A stretch of DNA of 64,000 nt from Orbilia blumenaviensis (GCA_036872755.1 JAVHNS010000003.1:2666001-2730000); one strand, 5' to 3'. Positions 47,673 to 61,313 are shown, counted from the first letter of the stretch. Numbers and translations: made by a program. Notes: generated by a model not told the origin, from the letters alone.

Positions 47673-49496
47673 ATGGCGAAACGCCGTCGCATTACTGATG
47701 ACGACCCGGCAGAACCGACAATAGGCCGAGAACCCTCCCTAAAGCGCCGATACTTTGGCAAATCGCATCTTCTTGCCCTCCCGCAGGAACTCATCCTTCG
47801 CGTTTTACATTTCCTCCCCGTTCAGTCACTATTTACTGTTTCTCGGACATCGCGGAAGCTACATGGGTTAGCCTCGGACCAGCAGTTATGGAAGACCAAA
47901 TTCTGGGCCAAGTTCGTACTCCCGAGACTACAGCGACGAGCCCGGCTTAGTTTGCCAGACTCGTATGGCAGCAGGGAGCCTGAGCCAGGTATAGCCACCG
48001 ATTGGAAATTGTGGCTGGAGGACCACGTTTTACTACAGGAAGAAAGAGATCTGGCTGCACTAGTTCCTTCGTCAACTGGTTCGACACCGGTCAAGCAATC
48101 AAATGCGGTCAATGGACATGCACAAACACCGTCAGTTAAACAGTCGAGTGCCAAGAAGTCTACGCTCGACTGGAAGGCGAAGTTTCGTTTGCGATCCAAT
48201 TGGCAGAGGGGTGTGGCCCAGTCCAGTCCGGTGGTGCTCTTAAATTCAGTGCCTAGGAACAAGAACCAGGCCCCACCAATCGTTGGAAAGTTCTATGAGG
48301 TAAGTCTTCCAATTCGTATGTTACGTTTTCCGAACATATAACTGATTATGAAGTAGGGCTACTTTTTCTCTGCCGATACTCAAAATGGTATTCGAGTATT
48401 CGGCCGCAAAGGCAATTCAGAGGAACGGGTCGAGCTTGCCAGGAGAGCCACTAGGTTGGGCGATCCTGTGTGCATAAACCTCGAGGAGAGCCTCCTGAAC
48501 GATGCCTCCAGAAAACGACATAAGTTCCGGGGCATCGATTTCGTAATCGGCTATCATAACGGTAGCTACGGAATCTACCACTTCGACCCAGTCTCAGGCC
48601 GACTGTGCGATAAATACCTCAAGCACAGATTTGATGATGCAAATAGCATTGAATTCATCGCCTTTCAATTCCCCTACCTGCTGACAATGACGGGAGTCAA
48701 TGGACTCTCGATCATCAGCTTCCACTGCTCCATGAAGAAAAAGGGCAGTTCGGGCTCGGAGAGTAGACCCCCGGCGCCAGACGAGCCCTTCCTCCCTCCC
48801 GACGTCGTCAAAACCCTCCACATAGACACGTCATGGATTACCAGCTGCTTGTCCCTCCGCAAAGACGCGGTTTCCAATAATATTATTGGAACCGCCGTCT
48901 GCTCCGTCAGAAGCGTGGTGGTTGGGACCACCATCGCGATCCAGGAATTCCTCCTATCGGGGGAAAAACCAGAACTACTGGAATCGCAGACCGCCAGTCC
49001 GCCCATGCATGACGCCCTCGACCATGTATTCTTCGGTAGAGCCGCACAGTTGGCGTTTACAGCGCCAACTTGCGTCTCTTACCGCTACCCTTTCGTCATG
49101 ACATCCCATGCCGACAATACCCTGGTACTTTATAATATCTTTACCAACGAGGAAGGCAAGCTTGAGATATTATCTGGGCACCGCCTCTGGGGTCACAATG
49201 CATCTGTCATGTCGGTCGAGGTCGGGCTTAGGAAAGCAGTGAGCGTGGATCGGCGGGGCGAGGTCCGGTTCTGGGACCTGCAAGGAAGGTCTGAAAGATC
49301 CTACGGGAGGGATAGGAGTACCCGACTCATCGGCTCTGGCGACCCGCTATCCTTGAACATAGGAGGTGTTCACGATTTCCCGAGAGAGCGGTGCGCGGTT
49401 GGGTTTGGGGAGGAGAATGTTGTCATACTGGAAAGAGTCAATGATTCGGAGAAGGATAAGGCAGGAGTTAGCCTGCTTGTTTATGATTTTACCTAA
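47673..49496 (+). CDS. F-box protein with WD-repeat-like C-terminal domain
   Basis: Exons 47673-48299 and 48357-49496 give 588 residues; the 57-nt intron has GTAAGT and AAGTAG. The F-box lies at about 33-80 (LLALPQELILRVLHFLPVQS...QLWKTKFWAKF), the part that binds Skp1 in SCF ubiquitin ligases. The C-terminal half looks like a beta-propeller: LWGHNASVMSVEV...VDRRGEVRFWDLQ near 485-520 is a clear WD repeat, and several weaker blades precede it (GYFFSADTQNGIRVFGRKGN, VIGYHNGSYGIYHFD). It is therefore probably a substrate receptor; the substrate is unknown. The ATG was chosen as the first one just before the basic MAKRRRIT segment, although the frame is open further upstream. It is divergent from the Sae2-like gene. 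Confidence 0.85.
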
Positions 49497-49937
49497 GAGT
49501 AGGCTAAGGACATGAACTAATACAGTACTCTTGACCTAATAAATGAATGAATGAATGTACGATAACGAATGAGTACGATGCGATGCCAAAATAATTTTTA
49601 GCGCAAAGAAATCCTTCATATTCCTTAGTCATCCCTTAAAGTATCTGCCATGCTTGGTAGGTTTAAAAAGAGAAGAAACACACAGCAACAACAAAAAAAA
49701 AGGGTCTACGAACGGAAAGGTCTTCAAAATCACACCCATCTCCTCATGAACAAACATGATCAGGGGATAAAAGAACACCAGTGAGGACCCCCCCCAGACG
49801 CGAACTCAGTAGTAGTAATAGGTATCCAATCGCCGCTAAACCAAAATAATAGGAACCAAAAACGACCGTTTCCAACCGCCTATATAATGCATGCCATAAA
49901 CTCAACTTTTCTTTTCTCGTTCTCTCCACCCCTCCAT
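49497..49937. other. Convergent 3' flanks, no gene
   Basis: Contains a short GAATGAAT repeat near 49545 and A- or C-runs near 49690 and 49788. No coding signal. Confidence 0.5.
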
Positions 49938-52900
49938 CTACACATCATTTATTTGCGCGAGAGCTTGCCTGCATCGTTCCCTAAGATCGAGACTCATATT
50001 GACGCTAGGGGGTCCGGCGCGAACGACTTCGCCCTCGGCATTCCTAACGCTTGTAGCCTCTTCTGCGTCAATGGCAGCCTCACCATACCCCCGTCTAAGG
50101 CTACCATGGTCTGACTCTCCCGCGCCCCCACTTTTCAACCACTCCAGCTTGTCAACGTATCTGTACTCCCTCAGTTTCCGAACCCGGAGAGTGAAATCTG
50201 CAGTGTTCCCGCCGTTCTCCTTCCAGGTCAGATTGATAGCTAACCAACTCAAGCCAATTCTGATATGATCGGCCTGCACCTCGAACAATTTGATGAGCTC
50301 GTGGAACAACGAAGATTGCTCAATAAGCTTAGCCCGATGATCCGCGCAGGCACCAATATGAACGAGTACGTATATAATTGCCAAAACAATCTTTTGCCCA
50401 GGGTTAGACTTCAACTTCTCGGTGAGGACGTCATAAAATGGTGTCCTGTGACGTTGTGGTGTCTCAGCAAGAGATAGAGCGGGGTTCTCGCCGTCGGTGC
50501 TATTGGGGGTGATATGAACTTCCATATTCGCGGTTTCTTTCAGGATATGTGTAAACGTCGAACTGGCGTTCGGGCCGGCCATGATATTGCGGAAGAAGTC
50601 GAGTGCTTGCTCCTGAAACTCGATAAGTGCCTTCCTGCGCAGATCTTCAGGCTTGGGAGTTGCATAGTTGAGTACAAGGCGATCGATGACTTTAGGGGAG
50701 AATTGGATACTATGCGATTCAAGTATCTGTCGCCCTTCCTCCAAACTATCCTCTAACGCGGCCTCAGTGTCATGAGTTGGAGCGTGACCCTCGATCGCCA
50801 ATTGTTCAAGAAGCCAGGTCGTGTCGAAGGCAGACAAGCAGCTGAGTATGACCGTCTCATCTTGCTTAAGCACCAGATGTTTCAAAGCCCAGATTGCGTT
50901 CAGACGTAATGCCTCTCTGTTGGCATCAAACTCTCCAATTGAATTCCCATGTCGATCGTATGCGCATACATTTCCGCTGTCAAATCTTACAAGATCGCCG
51001 AGTGCTTTGACGATACCTTTCTCTTCGAGATTTTTCCGCAATGGACTGAACTCCATGACGAGATTGCAGAGAGCAGCGGTAGCTGCAATCTGAACTTGAA
51101 TAGATGGGTGTGATAAGAGTCCAAACAATGGTTTTGACACATGCCAGTCTATAAGAGATGTGCTTAGTACGTTCACAGACCGGGAGAGAGACCTGATGAC
51201 GTTTGTGGCTGCGATGAGTACGGATACAGGATTTCCTGTCCTGGATGTCTCCGGGACTATGAAAGTTGCGCCGGAGTCATTCTCTGAGGCAGCTTGGAGT
51301 TGAGTGCTAGAAAGCGCTGGGTCCTGTGTCCCGCTCATGACTAGATCGTTGTCATCGTCGTCTTCAGCGTGCTGTGCTGCCCTCTCTGGAGTCAGACTTC
51401 CAACGACATATCCTAAAGCCTTGCTCTCGATGATCTTTTTCCGATGGTCATCCTCAAATAGCGCAATAGCTGCTAGGGCTCGTAGAGTACCCTCTCTCAC
51501 CTTGATCTGGTGAGATCGGACCTTCTCCCTCCAAAGTATTTCATGGCTTTCAAGATTGTCGATTTCGTCTGAACCAGGGATAGCATCGAATGCTCGTCTT
51601 AACATCCCAGTGAGTCGTCTGATCGCGCCAGCTTCCACAGCAGCAGTTTGCAGGCGTTGATTATCCGTAAGTAAAGTGGCAAGGATAGCAGGTGCTTGTT
51701 CTCGGATCGACCACTCCATCTCTTGAGCTTGGAATCCCTGTTCATATACTTTCGTGATAGTCACGGTACTGGTATCAGTTTCATCCAGATACCGGACCAG
51801 CATCGGGACTACCAACAGACCCATCTTTTTGACCCTCCGCTTTGAGACACAGCCCGCTTGCACAAAGTCAGTCAGGAGACTGATGGCAGTAAGTCTTGCA
51901 AGAGAGTCTTCTTCGTGCCTGATGTATGTGATCAACCACTGGATTAAAGGCGACTCTGGATCATTTTCTCTCTCTCCAACGAATCTAAGGTGGGAGATCT
52001 GAGGAATCTTTGGTCGTTCGTGATCAAGAGAATGCTCCGTAGCGCTGTGGGAGGATTGCAAAGGATTTCCCGACGACGAGCCTCGATTTTGAGGGTGCCT
52101 CTCCGAATTAGGCGATAGTGGTGGGAAATCCTGGTTTGCGTATTGATATCCACCGGATTGGCTTCCGCCCTGGGAATCGTCGGGTGACTTTGAGTCCCTC
52201 CAGATTGGTGGTGGTCGGTGTGGTTCCAATGGTGCCTCTTCACCTAGGATGTCGGTAATACAACCAGCAAATAGACACTGATCCGCTCTGAACTTGCTTC
52301 CTCGGATAGTGAACGCGATTGCGCCTAAGAGACCGGCTACATGCGAAGCGGGAGGCATAGAAACGCATTCATTGCCTGAAGCCCTTTCGAAGCCCCGTGC
52401 TAGGTTCTGCCGGTGTCGTAACGAGATTGTACTAGAGCTCTTAGATAGCATGTTACGTTCCATGGACAGCTTAGTTTCCCTCTTCAGAAGCCCGGGTCCT
52501 TTTCTAATACCAGAGATTTCGACAGCTTTAACAATGGTTTCTAATCTCTTGACTAGATGACCAAAGATACCCGATTCTACAATAGACTCTTGCCATCGGC
52601 TATCGGCCGTTATGCAGGTCTTTGGTATAAGGAGAGTAGCCAAGTAGGCGGAGAGGTCGCGACCAGGTGAGGCATTGTAGAGGACATTTGATATCGAACG
52701 CAAGGTGGAAGGATGGGTTTGAACTATGGAGACGATATCGGGACTTTGACTCGCGATTGGGAGCGATAAGATGCAGTTGAGGGTTCGAAGCGATGCTTCA
52801 AGGAGTGATTTATAGCGCGTCGGCGATTCGAGAAGATCTAATAGCAGGGGTATGAGCCTTTCCAGCTGACCGGTGGTTAGGAAAACAGAACCGCCTATTG

Positions 52901-53229
52901 GGGAGTAAAGATGTCAGCCTTCCGAGTCCCATCTTATTAGGTTGTGATTGAACCAAGGTTATTTAGATACCTCGGGCAAGACTCCCAAGCACGATAACCA
53001 CGTCGGTCTCTACTGCGGGAGTTTGTTTTGTCCTAGTTTGACGATAACCGGGCTCCTCCTCCAGAATTTGTAGCAGCAGGTCAACAAGACCGGCCCGGAC
53101 ATATTCTAACTTCTGCTCGTCGTGGCCAAGGATGATGTGCTTTAGACCGTTAAGGGTATCCTGTCTAGTGGATGGCGCCCGTATCGCCTCGAGGAGCTGC
53201 GAACAGCTGAGATGGGAGACTGGAGCCAT
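49938..53229 (-). CDS. VID28: Armadillo-repeat protein Vid28/Gid5 (ARMC8)
   Basis: Exons on the minus strand: 53229-52971 and 52894-49938, giving 1071 residues; the 76-nt intron has GTATCT and CAATAG. The predicted product is the armadillo scaffold of the GID/CTLH E3 ubiquitin ligase, which recruits substrate receptors for degradation of gluconeogenic enzymes. Armadillo helices recur throughout (for example AGLVDLLLQILEEE, FGLLSHPSIQVQIAATAALC, ALRLNAIWALKHLVLKQDE). A disordered Ser/Pro/Asn-rich insert lies at about 235-300, and a C-terminal repeat block includes GLSWLAINLTW. It is longer than mammalian ARMC8 (about 670) and nearer to yeast Vid28 (about 920). The assignment rests on architecture and several conserved segments. 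Confidence 0.85.
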
Positions 53230-53556
53230 CTTTGGAAACCGATGAAGCCTTTAGGTGGTGTCTTTCTTTAGGACGAGGTATGAAATGTCGGTCGTGGGAT
53301 CTTGTCGGTCGGTTGGAAGGGTCCAGCGATCCGGGTTTGGAGGAGAGGCGCGGCAAACAAAAAAAAAAAAAACTTGCAGTAATTCCTCGCCCAGCCGGCC
53401 CCAGCTGCAGGATAATACACCAACGGACTGGAAGTCACAACGAGGATCAGAATGGAATTGGATCCTTAAGATTGCACTGCATCGGATTGGAAGCTGGCTG
53501 GCTGGATGTGGTGATGATGACGGCGATGATTATGGCATCGAAGCTTCATAGATGAT

Positions 53557-53574
53557 ACACACACACACACACAC
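53557..53574. repeat. (AC)n microsatellite
   Basis: Nine uninterrupted AC units. Confidence 0.9.
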
Positions 53575-54039
53575 TTAGCCTTGTCAACCAACGGGAAAGT
53601 ATAAGCGTGATTGTGCCTACTTACTCAAGTAATCTTAGTAATGTACTTCGTAGAGCCAACCGGTGTCAAGTCGAGCCTTTTAATCTCATTACTATTGTGA
53701 AGTACTCATATACCGAGCTGGGTATTATCTATTGGCTGGCGAGAGGTGGCGGGTGCAAGGACTCGTCCCGGGCCCCTTGCTAGCCAGCTGCCTGCCTCCA
53801 TGTTTGGGCCAACCAGCCAGGCAAGACCAGACCAGACCCGTCCGATCATCCGATATCATATTATATCATATCACAAGTACCTACCGTACGGGTTTTTGGC
53901 TGCTTTCTCAAGACGGTTTATAGCAAAAAGGGAACTTAAAACAGGATAAATAACGATTTGGAAGCGAATAAGACGGCTTGCCTTCTTTTTAAAATGTTTT
54001 AATATTCGGAAGCAGTCCCACAAAAGTGCCCAAACCCCC

Positions 54040-54175
54040 TACGGTAGGTAGGTAGGTATGTATCTCTTCGTGAGAAGATAGAAGGGCTGTAAGCAGGTAG
54101 CTACCTAGGTAGGAGGTACCTAGGGTATTTACTACTTAAGTAAGGAGCTACCTAGGTACCCCGGGTAGTAAGGGA
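54040..54175. repeat. Cluster of CTACCTAGGTAG-type palindromes
   Basis: GGTAGGTAGGTAGGTATG, GCTACCTAGGTAGGAGGTAC, CTACTTAAGTAAGG and GCTACCTAGGTACC follow one another within about 130 bases. The same words occur singly at many other intergenic places in this window. Confidence 0.7.
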
Positions 54176-57100
54176 GTATCACTACAAAGTTGGTCTCCAT
54201 ATCCACATCCACGTTTCACGGGAGCCGCATTGAATCAGATTATATTACCCGCTGCTGCATTATCACCACCGCTGCCGCTGCCCCCCCGTGCCACTACAAT
54301 CGCCCATGTGCATGCATCAGTGTCAGAATGTTATACTCTGGCGAAGCTACCAAGTAAGTAAGTACTGAAGTAAGGTATTTTATACATATGTGATGCTGAC
54401 CCACTGGAATACTTACTACTGGGCTCCTTTGTCGGAGTATAGCACTTACTAAGTCATTAAGTAATAACATAGTATACTTACCTATTGCGCAGAACGCAGT
54501 GTATAATTACCGTCGTACCGATGACTAACGAATAGCACAGAACCCAATTTTATGATCCCGCCCGTTGATTCCATTGGCGGGACCCGGAGAACGAGGACTT
54601 GGCTCGCCTGACATACAAAAAAACCATATCATGGTTGTCCCCAGGCAGACGACTTGAAGCCCAAGGCAGTCAACAAACTAAATCCGACAAGCGAAGCTAC
54701 TGGCTTGGGAGGCATCAACCTTCCACAAGGCTGCCACGGGCTCCACATTTCTGAATCCACGTCTGTAGATGAGGTGGAGATGTATGCACAGGCCATGCAC
54801 AAAATCCAATACGCCGTTTTTCAGATTCCGGGTGACCATGCGACATCAAAAAAATCCAAAACAAACAAAATCCAAGCCAGCTTACCTGCCTGCCTGAGTC
54901 ATCAGATAAGCTCCTAGGACCCACCAGCCTGGAGACGATTTCGCTCCTCGGCAGTAGCTCCCTTAGTTTTCGTGTTATTCGAGGATGTCTTTAAAGGCGG
55001 AACCACCACATGTCTCTGTGTGACTTGGCTGGGTCAATCATCTCAAAAGCCCAATCCGGCGCCGCTTTTTCGATTGCATTGTTCTAATTCAAAAGCATAC
55101 TACTTGATACGTATGTATGCACTTGATTATTCGGCCAAAGACGGATTGATATCTAAATGCATTAAAGAAGAGAGGCGGGTTTCAAAAAGACAGCTGTGAT
55201 AGATATCCTGGCAGATATATCAAACTTTACTCTCCATCCAGTCAATTTCCATCATTCAAGCACGGGTTGGTGTCAGATATCACTATCAAAACTCTGATGA
55301 CTTAGACATTCAAGATTTCGCCGGTTCGCGATGGATCGAAATGGTCATTTGCGGGAATCCAGGCAACTCTATCGAAAATACCCGGATGATAATGGGGTAC
55401 ACTAGTCCTTAGTGCCTACTAAGTGTATGTACTTACCCAATACCTCCTTACTTACTTTCTTATCATCGAGATCTCTTGGAAGGAAGGAAGGAAGGGTTAT
55501 ACTCTCGAGCCTGCCCTCAGCCCTGTGCCTCAACCGTCTTTGTTTAGCTTGCCTTCCAGCTTGACAGTCCTACCCAGGGATCCATTCCGCTTTCCGGAGT
55601 GTTGGCCGGCAACGTTTTCCATCCAGGCCCGCCGATTGGCTGGGAACCTCCTCCAACCGAATCGAATTCAAATCACACAGATGCACAAACGTAAAGCAGA
55701 ATGCGAAAGCCCACCGATTCGCGCATTCGATGATGTTATGTGCTCAAATATTATCAACATGTTATCTAACAGCATCTTCCTCAATCGTGCATTTCCCTGT
55801 TGCAATGGAGTAATATGCTGGCGACATGTGCATATATGGCTCGCAAGGATATTGGTCGGTTCCTCCACAGTTGGCTCCGCCTTGACAGCCAGGAAATTTC
55901 TTCGGACTAGCGCGCAACTCTGTTGAAAATTTTTGTTTCTTCTGAGGATGCCTGATACAGGTACATATTGGGCCTCGTCGAGAAAGAATATGGAGTAACC
56001 CTTGGCTGTGGGAAACAAGTGACAAACCAGCCGCGAGCGTGGCCTCTCGGAACCTGCAGCCACAGGACAAATTGCTGGACCGTCGTCGTTGGTTGTATCC
56101 GTTCGGCTTAATATGCCCAGCAATAAAGGTGTGAAGTGTCGCAAGCCGCTTCGACAGTTTCTTCCCCTTTGATGTTAGCACGTCAGTAGACACTTTGCTC
56201 TGTCTGTCTTGTCTCTTCCTTTTTTCTTTTTTCCCTTTTCCTTTTTTAAAATTCTGCTTCGTCGGCCAGGCCTCATTTCACATAATCACCCCTCCACCTC
56301 GCTCGTCTAAGAGCCTGTCCTCGCTATTACCGTTGCGTGATTGACAAGTATCATTTAAGCGTCGTCTCTTCTCCACAATCTCCTGCTGCTGCTGCTGCCT
56401 TCTTACATATAAAACAGCCAGTGGCCGATTCGATAGATTCTTTGCTGCTAGTGCCCGGGTGTACTCAACCCTCGCCAGAGCATCCCGGTAAAACCTTTCT
56501 TAGCACAAAATTTCAACCCATCCACAGGACCCTCCGGAGCTCTACTGCTTTAACGACATCTTAAATATCAGCAGCATAAGACACATAAATAACTCGCTTG
56601 CCCCTCTCCGCCGGATAGTTCAAACCGCCGCCAACATAACCGTCGTTCGCATCACCACGAAATCGATTCAAGGATTAACAACTGCCGCGGTCGTTCTGGA
56701 CTTTTGATTCTGCAATCGTCCATCCATTCCATCGAACGTTGTTCCTAACACACAAACAACACAACCACCCACGCCCGAGCTGTGGCTGGCCGCTATCGCT
56801 TGCCCCCAGGCGGACTCGATACACAATACCCGTACTCGCAAGCCCCTTCGTTACTTCAATTCCCGTTTATATGTGATCCACTGGAATTTCAGCTGCACTA
56901 GTCGGGGGAGATCCGGTGAATGGCTGCGGATCGAGCAGGTCACCCAGCTCTGTCTCTCTCTCTCTCTCCGCCATAATATGTGAATGGCATCAGCCAACAT
57001 TGGCTTGCAGCTTGCCCTTCATTGAACAACTTTTTGTCAGCACCAAGGAATTTTTTTCCCTTTCTTCCTGGGATTCATCCTATACTTCTATGGTATCTGT

Positions 57101-57444
57101 ATGTCTACATATCCGGTCTTTGTCCTCGATTCCCAAGCGTGCTCTCTTTTCCTTTGGCATACATCTACGACTTAAAATTACTAGATGTGCCCCTCGCTCT
57201 GCTGTGGTTTATACTGAGCTCTAGGAAAAGTAGAATTGTCTATACTGTTCTTCTGACTTCTACGCACCAGGCTTGAGGCTTAGCTGGCTGGACTTTCCAT
57301 CTTCCACCTCATTTAGTCCTTTCAGTAGTCCCTTTTCCCATATACGAAAGGCATATATACTGCTGTAATATATTTTCACTTAACACCCTCTCTACGCTGT
57401 TGCTCTTTCTGCCGCTGCCGCAACTGCCAGCTTTGTCCTCAAGC

Positions 57445-58835
57445 ATGTCAACAGTTATGTCGCCGTCTCTTAGCCCATTCTCAACCTCCTCTTCCCCCCC
57501 TCCTTCTCCTCAACAAGTCCGTATACCACAATCTCAGCTCATGTCACCAAGACCTCAGCGATCCGTTTCGGGACGTAGCCATCCGTCACAGTCGGGACAG
57601 GCTTCTCCAAACGTTACCGCGATGGGTCCCCCTCCCGCTCCCTCACCGAGTGCATCGGCTTCTAACCCGGGTGCGTCAGCTGTTACAAGCCCTCGACTTA
57701 AGCGGCCATTGAGCTCTGAGGCGCTCAATCCCAACCCTGCAACATCTGCAACATCCCCGCAAGGTGTTTCAGCCTCAGAAGTTCGTTCATCTCCACGTCC
57801 ATTGAGAAGGGCAGGCCAACCAACCCAGTCATCAAAATCATCACCTCGAGTTGGCCAGTCACCACTTTTGCGAAGGGCGGCCGAATCGTCAATTCGAACT
57901 CCCCAGAGCCAGCCTCAGAATACATCCATAAATCCGAACGAAACTTCTCTAGACCCTTTAACACTCGGATCACCTTCAAAAAGGGTAAAACCCATGCAAC
58001 CCGCCAAGAAGCTTGTCCCTGGAGATTACCAGCTCTGTGCTATGAATGACCTGGTAATCCTTATCAGTGATATGCTGAACCAGCTGGTTTCTCTAAACGA
58101 CGGGATCCCACTGACACAGGGCGGGTTAACACGCTTTCATAGTCGGTATGTATATATTTTCCTTCTCCTCTCAACGAAAGGTCCTCCTTGGTGTGTCTGA
58201 AAACCGATACGAACTAGGACTGACGGTAAAGGTTATTCAGTGCGCCGCCCACTATCACCATAACGGACTATCTACATAGAATTGCTCTACATACAACGCT
58301 CGAGCCATCAACACTTCTTAGCATGGTTTACTATATTGACCTTCTTTCCAATCACTACCCTGCATTCACCATATCGTCGTTGACCGTCCACAGATTCCTT
58401 ATCACCGCCGCAACGGTTTCCTCAAAGGGCCTCTGTGACAGCTTTTGTACAAATACCTTCTATGCTAGAGTCGGCGGTATTAGTTTACGGGAGTTAAATG
58501 TCCTCGAATTAGAATTCCTAAACCGAGTCGGGTGGAGAATAGTACCCCAAGTTGATGTACTAAGGGAGTACTATATGAGCCTCGTTAGAAGAATGGGAGA
58601 CGGGTGGGGATTCGAAGAGAGTCCCGAATCCGAGGGCGGCTCTACAGATGAGCTGCTAGACGAGAGCAGTAGCGGCATCGGCTCCAATAATATATCTGGC
58701 TCTGAAGCCTCGAGGGAGTCGCCAAATATGCAATCGAGAACACCCCACCTACCACAGGATGCCACAAACGCTGGAGACCAAGGTAGGGATGCATTGGGCG
58801 AACCAACTGGATCTGGCGCCAAGGAAGCAGGATAA
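57445..58835 (+). CDS. PHO80: PHO80/PREG-type cyclin
   Basis: Exons 57445-58145 and 58241-58835 give 431 residues; the 95-nt intron has GTATGT and TTCAG and splits an Arg codon in HSRAPPTITI. It is a cyclin partner of a Pho85-family kinase, homologous to Neurospora PREG and yeast Pho80, which restrain phosphate-starvation transcription. The first 185 residues are disordered and Ser/Pro-rich with many SP sites. The cyclin box lies at about 195-350, with conserved STLLSMVYYIDLL, YPAFTISSLTVHRFLITAATV, NTFYARVGGISLRELNVLEL and FLNRVGWRIVPQ. The tail is acidic and Ser/Gly-rich. The first ATG after a non-ATG open frame was chosen as the start. Confidence 0.92.
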
Positions 58836-59490
58836 CCCCACGCTTTGAATAGCATGCCGGGGCAAAATATCCACGAAAAGCCATATTCATCTTCACTCTT
58901 TGTTCTCCCTCGGTGCGCCGGCGTTTGTGTTTTCAGCTTTTTGTATTTGAGCGCGAGATACCATATCATGACCTTTTTTCCTTCTAGGTGAAAGACAATA
59001 ATGAACAGCCGAATTTTGTTTCCTTTTCATAACGGGATAAATCTATGCACAATGCATGCTACCTTCGAGATGCCAACGCTGGCACTTGGCCACAGCTTTA
59101 CAGCCTTTTGTGTTGGAAGTGTGGTCTGATGGTGCTCCAAGTTACACCGCATTGTACGGATTATAACCGACAGGGCATAGAATACTATACTATAAACACC
59201 GTCCTATTTTTATTACTAATTTTCTCCGCCTGCACTCGGATCTTGTCCTTCGTCCAGTTATAATCGGTTGCAGGGAAGCCGTGTTGGCAGGCCGTAACAG
59301 GATGGTGGTGGCCATGCGCTCTTGCCATGCACCCAGTTATTCGAGTCTAGATCTTCCAATTGATAATATTTTAATACCACATATCTTACCAGGGTGATCG
59401 GTATATGATACTGTATTTGTAGCATCATAATCAAGCCATTCTTTGCGCTATTATCTACTAAGCTGAAGCCTCGGCATCGTTATCTAATGC
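58836..59490. other. Convergent intergenic region, no gene
   Basis: 3' flanks of two converging genes; nothing else recognised. Confidence 0.5.
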
Positions 59491-60654
59491 CTATGAGCCA
59501 TCAATTCTATCTGCGTACTTTCTGTGCAGTTCCTTCATTATCCCAACTGCACTGCTTTTATAACTACCTCCGAACATAGCAAAGTGATTCAGAGTATGAT
59601 ATAAACGATACAAACTAACCCGATCTTCGTATTCATCCTTTGGTTCACCTCTGGGCACCAATGTTTCGTATTCCTTCCAAAAGCTTCTGTCGAATCCCCC
59701 GAACATAGTCATGATGCCATGGTCATACTCTGCAGGAGCATAGCATACTGATGGATCAAAAACCACCGGCGTCATATTCGTGACCCGGGGAGGGATTGAA
59801 CCATAAGATTGATTGCCAGACCAGAGGTCACCATGGACAACGACAGGCTGAGACGACGGTGCCGATAGACGGGAGAGTAAATAGTTAACAACCAGGATTG
59901 TTCGATTAACATGGCTTGTAAGGTCTGGCTGAGAGCCGTTGGATTCGACGCAAGCTCTGAGGATAGGTAAAAGCCGACGGTTTACGAAAAACGAAGCCCA
60001 TGTATCCTCGTAAGTATTGTCTTGGGGCGTACTTCCACTATGAAGTGCAATATACCATATTAGACAGATTGCATAGCCAGTACAAACCAAAATATTCCAC
60101 GAGGTCCAAGATCGATATTTCCATACCAGCAAGTAGTTACGGGAAATCCGTATTTGCCATCAGAAGGCGCCGGCTGTGAATGTAGCTTCCCAAGTTTCGC
60201 GGCGAGTGTATCACCACTGTCTCGTCGCCTTGAAAACCCACCACCAAGTTCAAGGAACTCCGTGGCTAGGAAGTAGCTCCCATTTTGTAGCTCACCATGC
60301 GCAATTGGGCGAGGGCAACACTCTGGAATGACAGTATGTATGGCATTTAGAGACTCATATTCTCCTATATCATATTTATACATATATACATATAATACAC
60401 AAACCATATGTCAGCGATTCTTAACCCTTCTGCTACTGCACAGAATGCATTCTAGGCTGGATTGAGGATGTCTGACCTTCAAACATAACCTTAGAGCTCT
60501 CTCCAGAACCAGTCTTGACGAAGAACTGCTGGTCACCGGACCGAACTTTTAGAGTGGATGCGAATCCCGATCCGCCTCCAATCGAAGAGACTGTAATCTG
60601 TGAGCGGTCGAGTCCGAGAACGGCCGCTAGAGCATCGTCTCTTGCCCCGGGCAT
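59491..60654 (-). CDS. Ketosamine-3-kinase / fructosamine kinase-like protein
   Basis: Exons on the minus strand: 60654-60477, 60364-60127 and 60037-59491, giving 320 residues. Splicing rebuilds the family blocks VMFEGEYESLNAI and FPVTTCCGSTPQDNTYEDTW. Family members phosphorylate ketosamines on glycated proteins as a deglycation repair step in the cytosol; the substrate here is unproved. The fold is aminoglycoside-kinase-like: a glycine loop at about 26-36 (GGGSGFASTLKV), the FVKTG lysine that should contact ATP, the catalytic loop HGDLWSGN at about 207-214, and the metal-binding region as FDPSVCYAPAEYDHGIMTMFGG. The first donor is GTCAGA, weaker than average. Length matches the roughly 300 residues of the family. 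Confidence 0.92.
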
Positions 60655-61313
60655 CTTGCAACAAATTGCAAACTACAATTGTAGAAAAATTCGGCTCCAA
60701 GAACGTGGACGCACGTGGGGAACCACTTGATTACGAAGAGCGACTCCGGCCTTCAGCAGAGCTATTTATTTGATTTGGTGCGCATGGGAAAGAGGCGTGG
60801 ATGCATGCATGTCGGAAGACGTCACTGCAACACAAAGTCGATTCAAAAAATACAACATGGATGTGCAAAGGTCATGCTCAGTTAGCTCACAGGACTACAA
60901 GATCAAGGGTCCGTCCGATCTTTGAATTTATTTAGTGTGACAAGGTGTAATCTCGTCTCGTTAGGTATGGATCTGTTCGGTTCTCTGGGTATGAGGGCAA
61001 TATTAAAAATTATCCATGATGCTACCCCTTCCTTCTTTCCCTCGTCCGTCATTACCCCCGCATAGACATTATATTCATATCCCGTCCCGCTCTCCTCAAC
61101 TTAACCCGCATCGACTCAAGCCAAAACACCTCCAACGGGAATCCTCGCCAAATAAAATTATTGTACAACGAAAAGAATTCGAGCATACGGTTCGGCTGCA
61201 TTATTTATGACTACTGGGTTGCCGATTGCACGAAAATATTGTCTAATGCCCTACCTGCGACATAACATCCGCAGATAGCAGCCTTCCACACCCCCGGTTG
61301 ACGTTCTGGTAGT
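60655..61313. other. Intergenic region between kinase and ERG4
   Basis: Holds the kinase promoter and the 3' flank of ERG4. No gene or repeat was recognised. Confidence 0.5.

Larger units (their letters stand above)
53230..57444. other. Long gene-free stretch
   Basis: Contents are A15 at about 53358, (CA)9 at 53557-53574, a dense CTACCTAGGTAG palindrome cluster at 54040-54175 and a CT-rich 1.2 kb before the PHO80-like gene that is probably its long leader. Short ORFs at 54654 and 55423 (plus) and 55668-56193 (minus) do not look like proteins. Confidence 0.5.

Noticed and set aside
55423..56193. Overlapping ORFs of 140-167 codons upstream of the PHO80-like gene
   Set aside because: Both strands are open with no protein-like patterning or splice-compatible partners, as expected by chance in this composition.
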